DNA of 16,690 nucleotides from Clostridia bacterium (GTDB lineage Bacteria > Bacillota_A > Clostridia > Oscillospirales > Acutalibacteraceae): positions 1 through 16,690 of the forward strand of contig JAFSFH010000020.1 in NCBI GenBank assembly GCA_017435305.1, given 5' to 3'. The notes below the pieces were generated by a model that was not told where the DNA came from, ran no database searches, and saw only the letters and a list, made by a program, of their open reading frames with translations. Both the position numbers and the translations under genes were made by a program. Every line of letters begins with the position of its first letter. Within the stretch, counting starts at the first letter, position 1. This document shows positions 7,002 through 13,522 of this stretch, in pieces.

Positions 7002-7577
7002 TTACTTAATGATCTCGCCCATCATACCGGGAGCGGCGCAGGCGGCATTGGACTCATCGGTGTCGATGTGCATAGCCAGCGCATAGCTGTCGCTGACGCG
7101 GACCACCACGTCGCCGAACACGGTCTCGCGACCCTCGGAGGGGATCTTGACCGATACGATCTGCTTATCCTCCAGACCGAACTGAGCGGCGTCGGCGCAG
7201 GTCATATGAATGTGGCGCTTGGCGGCGATGACGCCCTCGGCGATCTCCACCTCGCCGCAGGGACCCACCAGCTTGCAGGCGCCGGAGCCGGCGATGTCAC
7301 CGGACTCGCGGATGGGGGCCACACAGCCGATGCTGCGGGCATCGGTCAGGGACAGCTCCACCTGGGTGGCGGGGCGCACGGGGCCCAGAATGGACACGCC
7401 GGGCAGGGTCTTCTTGGGGCCTACCACGTCGATGCGCTCGGCGCAGGCGTACTGGCCGGGCTGGGACAGATCCTTCTTCTTGGTCAGCTCATAGCCCTTG
7501 CCGAACAGGATCTCCAGGTGCTCCTGGGATACGTGGATGTGGCGGGCAGAGGTCTCTACTAAAACGTTCATAGCCAT
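7002..7577 (-). CDS. pduL: Phosphate propanoyltransferase/phosphotransacylase, PduL type
   Basis: PduL enzymes exchange CoA and phosphate on short acyl groups (propionyl- or acetyl-CoA to the acyl phosphate), feeding acetate/propionate kinase for ATP. The 191-residue product carries the two metal-binding His blocks of the family, ARHIHVS (11-17) and KRHIHMT (120-126), and GPVRPATQVELS near 65-76. The N-terminus starts straight at the catalytic domain, with no encapsulation peptide, and no microcompartment shell genes are in view, so it probably acts as the cell's free phosphotransacylase. The ATG at 7577 has AAGGAG about ten bases upstream, and a promoter precedes it. A second ATG two codons later is possible. 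Confidence 0.92.
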   Translation of the reverse strand: MAMNVLVETSARHIHVSQEHLEILFGKGYELTKKKDLSQPGQYACAERIDVVGPKKTLPGVSILGPVRPATQVELSLTDARSIGCVAPIRESGDIAGSGACKLVGPCGEVEIAEGVIAAKRHIHMTCADAAQFGLEDKQIVSVKIPSEGRETVFGDVVVRVSDSYALAMHIDTDESNAACAAPGMMGEIIK

Positions 7578-7600
7578 TGGTAATACACTCCTTATCTATC

Positions 7601-7657
7601 GGCGGGAATACCGCCTGTCTATGCCCTTATTGTACCGCAAACCCGTCGGTATTGCAA
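7601..7657 (-). promoter_or_regulatory. Promoter and leader hairpin of pduL
   Basis: On the minus strand TTGCAA (7652-7657), a 17-bp spacer and TACAAT (7629-7634). The leader then contains a GGCGG/CCGCC hairpin (7601-7615) just before the AAGGAG site; I see no known riboswitch in it. Confidence 0.7.
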
Positions 7658-7695
7658 GAGGTAACGGGGAATTTTTTGCGCCGACACAAAAGGAC

Positions 7696-7725
7696 TTGTA
7701 CAACCCGCCCATTATATGATATACT
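7696..7725 (+). promoter_or_regulatory. Promoter of the dacA-like/rsmA pair
   Basis: TTGTAC (7696-7701), an 18-bp spacer and TATACT (7720-7725) with an upstream TG (extended -10). It is divergent from the pduL promoter and about 30 nt upstream of the gene. Confidence 0.6.
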
Positions 7726-7759
7726 TATCTATATTCACTCTGCAAAGGGGGAACCCGCT

Positions 7760-9124
7760 ATGCTGAAAAAGAGAATAGTCGCCGCCCTGTCGGCGCTGAT
7801 GATAACCGTGGGAATGCTGTGCGCCGCCCTGCCGGTAGCCGCTGAGGGCTATCCCCTGCCGGAGGACACCAAGCTGTACGCCCAGTCCGCCATCCTGGTA
7901 AACCTGACCGGCGACGCCGAGGGGGACGTGGTGCTGTATCAGAAAAAGGCGGACGAGGTACACGCCCCCGGCTCTATGATGCGGTATGCGGTGGCGGCCT
8001 ACGCCCTGCAGCGCATCCGCCAGGAGGATATGAACATTGACAAGGTCACCGGCAAATACACGGCGGATATGTTCAACCGCTACGTGGCGGGCACCGGCGT
8101 GCCCACCGCCAATATGACCTTTGGCGAGGAATGGACCCTGCGGGATCTGCTGGCGGTGTCCTTTATGCAGTCCGCCAGCGATGCGGTCACCGTGTTGGCG
8201 GTGGCCATCGACGGCAGCGTCAACGCCTTTATGGACGGTATGAACGATATGGCCGCCGACATCGGGTGCGAGTACACCCACTTCTCCAACCTGACCGGTC
8301 TGGATAGTCTGGGACAGTACACCACCGCCCGCGATATGTACCGCATCATCCGCTATTGCCAGCAATTCTCCGAATTTGAGGAGATGGCGGCTCAGTATCA
8401 GGTGACGGTGAAGCCGAAATCCGGCGGCAGCCGTACCTACGTGTCCAACAACAGCCTGCTGCAATCCTCCAGCATCCATCACTACAGCCCCATCGCCCAC
8501 AGCCGTACCGGTCTGTCGGAGCACGAGGGTCGCACCTGCGCCTCGGTGGCGCGGGACCAGGGCTATGAGTATCTGGTGGTGGTGCTGGGCTGCCCCGAGG
8601 AGAACCAAAAGGGCGAGACCGGTCTGCACTATCGGGACACCAAGACCCTGTTCCAGTGGGCCTTTAACCATTTCGACCACCAGACGGTGCTGGGCAAGAG
8701 CGAGATCATCGCCACCCTGCCGCTGGAGCTGGCGTGGGACACCGACCACATCAATCTGGTGCCCGCCGACAAGGTAGCCACCGTGGTGGATAAGAATCTG
8801 GATCTGACTCAGATCATCCGCAAGGTCACCCTGTACGAGGAATCGGTGCAGGCGCCGGTGGAAAAGGGTCAGGTGCTGGGTCAGGTGGAACTGATCGTCA
8901 ACACCGACCAGGTCATCGGTCGGGTGGATCTGGTGGCCGGCGAGACCGTGGAGCGCAGTCAGCTGCTGTGGGCTCTGCAGGGGGTCGGCGGCTTCTTCAC
9001 CTCCGGCTGGTTCTGGCTGATCGTGGGCGTGCTGGTGCTGCTGATCGGATGCTATATCGGCTACGCCATCCTGCACAACCGCCGTCGCCGCCGTCAGCGC
9101 CTGCAGCGCGGCGGACGGATGTAA
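7760..9124 (+). CDS. D-alanyl-D-alanine carboxypeptidase-like (S11/PBP5) protein, catalytic motifs degenerate
   Basis: A 454-residue exported protein with the layout of DacA-type low-molecular-weight penicillin-binding proteins: a signal peptide (about 1-28), an S11-like domain (about 35-300), a C-terminal beta domain (about 310-400) and a membrane anchor (about 415-437) followed by an Arg-rich tail. All three active-site motifs depart from consensus. SxxK reads SMMR (72-75), SxN reads SAS (138-140) and KTG reads RTG (249-251). I find no other SxxK in the S11-like region. The catalytic Lys is therefore missing and the protein may be a non-enzymatic peptidoglycan-binding or scaffold protein; this is an inference. 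The ATG at 7760 has AAAGGGGG eight bases upstream. rsmA follows after 9 nt. Confidence 0.85.
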   Translation: MLKKRIVAALSALMITVGMLCAALPVAAEGYPLPEDTKLYAQSAILVNLTGDAEGDVVLYQKKADEVHAPGSMMRYAVAAYALQRIRQEDMNIDKVTGKYTADMFNRYVAGTGVPTANMTFGEEWTLRDLLAVSFMQSASDAVTVLAVAIDGSVNAFMDGMNDMAADIGCEYTHFSNLTGLDSLGQYTTARDMYRIIRYCQQFSEFEEMAAQYQVTVKPKSGGSRTYVSNNSLLQSSSIHHYSPIAHSRTGLSEHEGRTCASVARDQGYEYLVVVLGCPEENQKGETGLHYRDTKTLFQWAFNHFDHQTVLGKSEIIATLPLELAWDTDHINLVPADKVATVVDKNLDLTQIIRKVTLYEESVQAPVEKGQVLGQVELIVNTDQVIGRVDLVAGETVERSQLLWALQGVGGFFTSGWFWLIVGVLVLLIGCYIGYAILHNRRRRRQRLQRGGRM

Positions 9125-9133
9125 GAGGTGCCT

Positions 9134-10000
9134 ATGAACGAACAATGTAAACCCCGTCTGACCGATGCCGGCTACATCCGCGATCTGCTGGATCGGCACG
9201 GTTTCCGCTTTTCCAAAAAACTGGGTCAGAATTTTCTCATCAACCCCTCCGTGTGCCCCCGTATGGCCGAGGCCTGCGGCATAGGACCCGAGGGCGGCGT
9301 GCTGGAGATCGGCCCCGGCATCGGCGTGCTCACCCGCGAGCTTTGCCGTCAGGCAGGGCGGGTGGTGGCCATCGAGCTGGACGACCGCCTGCCCCCCGTG
9401 CTGGCGGAGACGCTGGAGGGGGTGGATAACCTATCCTTCGTCTGGGGGGACTGTATGAAGCTGGATCTCCCCGCCCTGCTGCAGGAGCACTTCGGCGACC
9501 GCCCCGTGGCGGTGTGCGCCAACCTGCCCTACTACATCACCAGCCCCATCATTATGATGCTGCTGGAGAGCCGCCTGCCGGTGGAGAACATCACCGTAAT
9601 GGTGCAAAAGGAGGCCGCCCAACGGCTGTGCGCCACCCCCGGCACCCGCGAGGCGGGCGCGGTGACGCTGGCGGTGCAGTATTACGCCGAGGCGGAAACC
9701 CTGTTCGGGGTATCCCGCGGCAGCTTTATGCCCGCTCCCAACGTGGACAGCGCAGTCATCCGTCTCACCCGCCGCAAAACGCCCCCCTGTCAGGTGCAAA
9801 ACGAGGCGGTGATGTTCCGTCTCATCCGCGCCGGCTTTAATCAGCGACGCAAGACTCTGCTCAATTCCCTCACCGGCGCCGGCTATACCAAGGAGCGGCT
9901 GTCCGCCGCCTTTGGCGCGGCGGGGATCGCCCCCACCGCCCGCGCCGAGCAGCTGACCCTGCCCCAGTGGGCAGCGCTGGCCAACGCCCTGTGTGAATAA
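9134..10000 (+). CDS. rsmA: 16S rRNA (adenine1518-N6/adenine1519-N6)-dimethyltransferase
   Basis: Dimethylates two adjacent adenines in the 3'-terminal hairpin of 16S rRNA during 30S assembly, using S-adenosylmethionine (also called ksgA). The 288-residue length is normal. Motifs are visible: KKLGQNFL (28-35), the SAM-binding EIGPGIG (58-64), the acidic IELD (80-83), the GDCMKLD region near 105-111, the catalytic NLPYY (130-134) and a C-terminal helical domain with AGFNQRRKTL. I chose the ATG at 9134, nine nt after the preceding stop, with AGAGG just upstream; a GTG six bases earlier is possible but overlaps that site. It appears co-transcribed with the DacA-like gene and has its own terminator. 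Confidence 0.96.
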   Translation: MNEQCKPRLTDAGYIRDLLDRHGFRFSKKLGQNFLINPSVCPRMAEACGIGPEGGVLEIGPGIGVLTRELCRQAGRVVAIELDDRLPPVLAETLEGVDNLSFVWGDCMKLDLPALLQEHFGDRPVAVCANLPYYITSPIIMMLLESRLPVENITVMVQKEAAQRLCATPGTREAGAVTLAVQYYAEAETLFGVSRGSFMPAPNVDSAVIRLTRRKTPPCQVQNEAVMFRLIRAGFNQRRKTLLNSLTGAGYTKERLSAAFGAAGIAPTARAEQLTLPQWAALANALCE

Positions 10001-10027
10001 AAATCCCTCGGCATAGCCGAGGGTTTT
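10001..10027 (+). terminator. Intrinsic terminator of rsmA
   Basis: CCCTCGGC (10005-10012) pairs with GCCGAGGG (10016-10023) around ATA and is followed by TTTT, one base after the rsmA stop region. Confidence 0.9.
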
Positions 10028-10118
10028 CCATATGCGGGCAAAGCCCTATGTTACTGGCAACACACAAGTGTGTGTGAAGCAACTGACACTTGCATACGAA
10101 CAACGGCACAAAACCAAG
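10028..10118. other. Gene-free spacer
   Basis: No coding signal is seen. The only structure is a short CACAC/GTGTG inverted repeat near 10061-10072. Together with the adjacent repeat and terminators it forms the 347-bp gene-free block between rsmA and the XRE gene. Confidence 0.6.
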
Positions 10119-10246
10119 GCCCCCTTGCCTAAAGGGGGCTGTCCGAGCGAATGCGAGGACTGGGGGATTCTTATAAAAAGAACATAAATTTTGACAATCC
10201 CTCCGTCATTTGCTTCGCAAATGCCACCTCCCTTTATAAGGGAGGC
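10119..10246 (-). repeat. Five-hairpin dispersed repeat, copy 2 (inverted)
   Basis: A 128-bp element in opposite orientation to the copy at 5271-5399. Its hairpins are GCCCCCTT/AAGGGGGC (10119-10126 with 10132-10139), GTCC/GGAC (10141-10144 with 10157-10160), a central GGGGGATT/AATCCCTC stem (10162-10169 with 10196-10203, one wobble) flanked by GAC/GTC, CATTTGC/GCAAATG (10207-10213 with 10217-10223) and CCTCCCTT/AAGGGAGG (10227-10234 with 10238-10245). Fixed blocks shared with copy 1 on its strand include GCCTCCCT, AGGGAGGTGG, GACGGAGGGA and CAGTC. Confidence 0.85.
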
Positions 10247-10270
10247 TATGGAACGCTGAAAGCTATATGG

Positions 10271-10292
10271 AACCCCCGGCACAGCCGGGGGG
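10271..10292. other. GC-rich hairpin
   Basis: AACCCCCGGC (10271-10280) pairs with the GCCGGGGGGTT region (10284-10293) around ACA, with one extra G. It lacks a proper T-run, so it is either a decayed terminator or part of the repeat landscape. Confidence 0.55.
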
Positions 10293-10308
10293 TTCGCTTA
10301 CAATAAAC

Positions 10309-10349
10309 AAAAAGCACTCTGTAACCCGTGGGTTACAGAGTGCTTTTTT
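10309..10349. terminator. Strong bidirectional terminator
   Basis: AAAGCACTCTGTAACC (10311-10326) pairs with the following GGTTACAGAGTGCTTT (10331-10346), with A- and T-runs on the flanks. On the minus strand it directly follows the XRE stop codon. Confidence 0.93.
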
Positions 10350-10737
10350 ATGATTGCTTATTCTGAAGATAGCTTTTCTCCATCTCCTTGACCATCGCGG
10401 TCTTCAGCTCCTCCGGCAGCTGACGGAACATCTGCACCAGCTGGCGCTCCGGCAGAGACAGCGTCCACTTATAATCGTCGGCATCCGACACCGCGGCCTC
10501 GTCCGCCATCTCCTCCCGCCCCAGCAGACAGTCCAAGGTCACGCCGTGATACTCCGCCAGACGCACCAGCGCCTGATGGTCGGGACAGACGCGCCCGTTC
10601 TCGTATTTGGTATAGGTGGTGCGATCCACCTGCAGCTGTCTGGCAACCTCCTGCTGGCTGACCCCCCGACGCAGGCGCAGAGCTCGCAGGCGGGCGCCCA
10701 ACAGCACCATGGGCAATTCTTCCTTATGAGGTTTCAC
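10348..10737 (-). CDS. XRE-family helix-turn-helix transcriptional regulator
   Basis: A 129-residue protein with an N-terminal Cro/C1-type HTH (about 13-70), including SQQEVARQLQVDRTTYTKYE, where the second half is the recognition helix, and the DCLLG block that usually closes the domain. The C-terminal part (about 75-129) is charged and helical, with no recognised ligand domain. The start is GTG, placed by AAGGAGG seven bases upstream; an internal ATG nine codons later is less well supported. It is divergent from the AI-2E transporter gene across a 196-bp region that has promoters both ways and an 8-bp inverted repeat, so it may regulate itself and that neighbour. Target genes are an inference. 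Confidence 0.9.
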   Translation of the reverse strand: MKPHKEELPMVLLGARLRALRLRRGVSQQEVARQLQVDRTTYTKYENGRVCPDHQALVRLAEYHGVTLDCLLGREEMADEAAVSDADDYKWTLSLPERQLVQMFRQLPEELKTAMVKEMEKSYLQNKQS

Positions 10738-10780
10738 GCGGCCACCTCCTTATGGTGCATAGAATTCACATTGTACTTTT

Positions 10781-10809
10781 ATGATACCACCGCCGACCCG
10801 AAACCTCAA
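10781..10809 (-). promoter_or_regulatory. Probable promoter of the XRE gene
   Basis: On the minus strand TTGAGG (10804-10809), a 17-bp spacer and TATCAT (10781-10786), about 43 nt upstream of the GTG start. Confidence 0.5.
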
Positions 10810-10879
10810 CCGAAAACCCACGAAAATGCGTGCCGTTTATGCACCAACCCTTGCTCACAAAAGGTTTACAAAATATTCC

Positions 10880-10908
10880 TTGTTTTTCCTGCGGGGTTTT
10901 GATATACT
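10880..10908 (+). promoter_or_regulatory. Promoter of the AI-2E family transporter
   Basis: TTGTTT (10880-10885), a 17-bp spacer and TATACT (10903-10908) with an upstream TG. It shares the string TGATATACTT with the promoter before the DacA-like gene. Confidence 0.65.
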
Positions 10909-10933
10909 TTATTCAACGAGAGGAGGATTCCTT

Positions 10934-12109
10934 ATGGAACGGAAAAACTCTGTCAAACGATGGCTGTGGACCTTTTCTCTGGTGACCGCCGCCATACTGG
11001 TATATAAACTGTACGACAACTTCGGCGAGGCTGTGGGGCTGATCGGCAAGATGATCGGCATTCTGTCCCCCTTCGTGGGCGGATTCGTGCTGGCCTTCTT
11101 TATGCACGGCCCCAGCAACCTGCTGGAGAAGCAATTCCTCAAGCTCAAGGGCAAGCTGTGGCCTAAGCTGGCGCGCCCGCTGGCGCTGTTTATCTCCTAC
11201 GTGGCGCTGCTGAGCCTGCTGGCGCTGGTAATCTATCTCATCATCCCCGCCGTGGTGGACAGCATCACCGGCCTGATCGAGGCCCTGCCCGACTACTACG
11301 CCTCGCTGATGACCACGGTGGATAAGCTGGTGGAGCCCGGCGGTCTGCTGGAGGATCTGAGACTGCAGGATCGCCTGCAGGATGTATACGACTCGCTGGT
11401 GGGAGCCCTCACCGAGCTGGTGACCACCGAAAACATCGTCACCGCCATCAAGGGTGTGGGCAACGTGGCCTCCGCCATCATCAAGGTGGTTATTGCGGTG
11501 ATCGTATCCCTGTATATGCTGGGCGGGCGTGAGCACCTGATTCGGGCGCTGAAGAATTTCCTGTCCCTGTTTATCAAGCCCAAGACCCTGCACACCCTGG
11601 GCGATTACACCCACCGCACCGGCACCATCTTCTACAAGTACTTCTTCGGCACCTTCCTGGATTCCTTGTGCGTCGGCGTGGTGGTGTCCGTCGGACTGCT
11701 GATCTTCCGCGTGCCCTACGCCATCCTGCTGGGTATGGGTCTGGGTCTGCTGAATATGATCCCCTATTTCGGCGCCATCGCGGGCAGCATCGTCATCGCG
11801 CTGGTGACCCTGCTGACCAACGGCTTCTACACCGCCCTGGGCGTCACCGTCTACACCATCGTCGTCCAGCAGATCGATGCCAACATCATCCAACCCCGTG
11901 TGGTGGGTGATTCGGTGGGTCTGCGCCCCATCTACGTGCTGCTCAGCATCACGCTGTTCGGCGGACTGTTTGGGTTCTGGGGCATCTTCCTGGCGCCACC
12001 GCTGATGGCCATCATCCAGATGCTGGTGCGGGACGCCACCATCGCCCGCAACCGCAAGCTGGCTCAGGCGGAAGCCGAAACCGAAAGCGCCCCCGAAACA
12101 GAAGAATAA
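10934..12109 (+). CDS. AI-2E family transporter (PF01594-like membrane protein)
   Basis: A 391-residue polytopic membrane protein of the AI-2E/TqsA/PerM superfamily. Members move autoinducer-2, ions or other solutes, and the name does not fix the substrate. Hydrophobic segments lie near residues 12-30, 35-58, 77-105, about 178-200, and several between 240 and 365. The family-typical C-terminal core contains GMGLGLLNMIPYFGAIAGSI, then the QQIDANIIQPRVVGDSVGLRP block, followed by FGGLFGFWGIFLAPPLMA. The tail is acidic (EAETESAPETEE). The ATG at 10934 has GAGAGGAGG seven bases upstream. It is a single-gene unit with its own promoter and terminator, divergent from the XRE regulator. No quorum-sensing gene is nearby. 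Confidence 0.92.
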   Translation: MERKNSVKRWLWTFSLVTAAILVYKLYDNFGEAVGLIGKMIGILSPFVGGFVLAFFMHGPSNLLEKQFLKLKGKLWPKLARPLALFISYVALLSLLALVIYLIIPAVVDSITGLIEALPDYYASLMTTVDKLVEPGGLLEDLRLQDRLQDVYDSLVGALTELVTTENIVTAIKGVGNVASAIIKVVIAVIVSLYMLGGREHLIRALKNFLSLFIKPKTLHTLGDYTHRTGTIFYKYFFGTFLDSLCVGVVVSVGLLIFRVPYAILLGMGLGLLNMIPYFGAIAGSIVIALVTLLTNGFYTALGVTVYTIVVQQIDANIIQPRVVGDSVGLRPIYVLLSITLFGGLFGFWGIFLAPPLMAIIQMLVRDATIARNRKLAQAEAETESAPETEE

Positions 12110-12112
12110 CGC

Positions 12113-12150
12113 AAAAAGCACCTCACGGAATATCCGTGAGGTGCTTTTTT
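12113..12150. terminator. Bidirectional intrinsic terminator
   Basis: AAAAAGCACCTCACGG pairs with CCGTGAGGTGCTTTTTT around AATAT. It separates the convergent transporter gene and MmgE/PrpD operon and serves both. Confidence 0.93.
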
Positions 12151-12152
12151 AA

Positions 12153-13508
12153 TTACACAAGCTTCGTATAGGAGCAGGACGGCTGAATGGCACGGATGCG
12201 GGCGATGATATCCGCCACCTGACCGCTGTCCGCCATACCCTCGGCGCACTGGCGGAATTTGATCTCCAGATCCGCCCAGGAGAGCCGCTTTTCGCCCTCT
12301 CCCTTGGGGGTCAGCACCGTTTCGGTATAGGTCTTGCCCCCTGCCGTAACGGTCACCACCGCGCCGCGGATGCCCTTGGCTCGGTTTTCCAGTTCAGGGT
12401 CGGTGACCACCCGCACCAGCGGCACCAGTCTGTCGGTCATACGGCAGCCGGATACCTCCAGCTCCGCCAGACCGAACTCGCCCTTTTCCAGCGCGGCGGC
12501 CAGACAGTAGTGCAGCGAGAACTTCGCCTCGTCCACCGTCTTGGGATAGGGGGTGTGACCGGTGGATTTCACCGCGTTGGGATAGATGGTGACCAGAATG
12601 TCCTCCACGTCCTCCACCGCGACACCGTCGGCGTCCATCCGACGGCGGATGTCCACCGCCGCGTCAATGCCGCAGTGGGTGTGACGGCAGGAGGGGTACA
12701 GCTTAAGATAGCTCTCGTTAATGGTGAAGGTCTCACCCAGACCGCTGAACAGCGTGTCCTCGTCCACCGTATCGCTAAAGGCGTTAAACCAGCCCTTTTT
12801 GCTCTCCAGCGGGTTTCGGGAGCTCTCCACCCCCAGCGCCGCCAGCTGCGCCGACTCCAGACCGATGCGGGCACCGTTGGCGGGGTTGATGGGCTTGCAC
12901 CCCTGCCCGCTCTCGTCGATGATGATCAGACCGGAGGACTGGATGGCGGCCAGCGAGATGGCGTTGTAGATGCCGTCGGCATCCAGACCCATCAGCTTGG
13001 CACAGGCTGCGGCGCAGGCGATGCCGCCGCCGATGCCGGTGGAGTGGAAGCCCTTGGCGTACAGGCTGGGCTGAGCCGCCCCCACCACGCGATTAAACAC
13101 GTCATAGCCGGCCACAATGGCGGTAAACACATCCTGCCAGGTCACGCCCTCCAGGGTGTCCGCCAGCGCAAACACCGCCGGCATCACGTGGGTGGCAACG
13201 TGTCCCGCCGCCTTACGGTTGCCGTCGTCCATATCCGCTCCGTGGGCGAACAGGGCGTTGATAAACGCCGCGTTGGTCTCCGGCATCTTTTTATCCATAA
13301 ACAGCACGGTCGCCCGCGGGTTACCGCCCATATCGGTCATCCGACGGATGACCTTGTCGTTCAGGGCGGCGTTAATGCGATAGCCCGCGAAGCAGGCGGC
13401 GTAATAATCGGCGATAAACAGCTTTACCTGCTCCACCGTCGCCGCGTCCAAATGCTCAAACCGCAGGTCAGCCACAAATCGGCTGATGCGGGTGGTAATA
13501 TCCTGCAT
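12153..13508 (-). CDS. MmgE/PrpD family protein (paralogue 1)
   Basis: A 451-residue cytoplasmic protein of the MmgE/PrpD superfamily, which includes 2-methylcitrate dehydratase, cis-aconitate decarboxylase and iminodisuccinate epimerase; the substrate here cannot be told. Family landmarks are the HGADMDDGN block (89-97, matching the usual HxxDxDD), a His-containing GHVATHVMP stretch (102-110), GFHSTGIGGGIACAAA (153-168), CKPINPANGARIG (204-216, with the usual active-site-region Lys) and YPSCRHTHCGID (271-282). The ATG at 13508 is preceded by GAGG eight bases away and follows the upstream paralogue's stop by 14 nt; a longer in-frame start would overlap that gene. No prpB/prpC neighbours are in view, so a methylcitrate-cycle role is not supported. 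Confidence 0.9.
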   Translation of the reverse strand: MQDITTRISRFVADLRFEHLDAATVEQVKLFIADYYAACFAGYRINAALNDKVIRRMTDMGGNPRATVLFMDKKMPETNAAFINALFAHGADMDDGNRKAAGHVATHVMPAVFALADTLEGVTWQDVFTAIVAGYDVFNRVVGAAQPSLYAKGFHSTGIGGGIACAAACAKLMGLDADGIYNAISLAAIQSSGLIIIDESGQGCKPINPANGARIGLESAQLAALGVESSRNPLESKKGWFNAFSDTVDEDTLFSGLGETFTINESYLKLYPSCRHTHCGIDAAVDIRRRMDADGVAVEDVEDILVTIYPNAVKSTGHTPYPKTVDEAKFSLHYCLAAALEKGEFGLAELEVSGCRMTDRLVPLVRVVTDPELENRAKGIRGAVVTVTAGGKTYTETVLTPKGEGEKRLSWADLEIKFRQCAEGMADSGQVADIIARIRAIQPSCSYTKLV

Positions 13509-13522
13509 ACTCGTTTCCTCTC

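Noticed and set aside
7002..7577. Bacterial microcompartment locus suggested by PduL
   Set aside because: No shell protein, diol/ethanolamine enzyme or encapsulation peptide is visible.
7577..7759. N-terminal extension of the DacA-like protein
   Set aside because: It would run through the promoter and precede a clear signal peptide beginning at the ATG at 7760.
10934..12109. Quorum-sensing locus based on the AI-2E name
   Set aside because: The family is functionally mixed, and no luxS, lsr or sensor gene is nearby.
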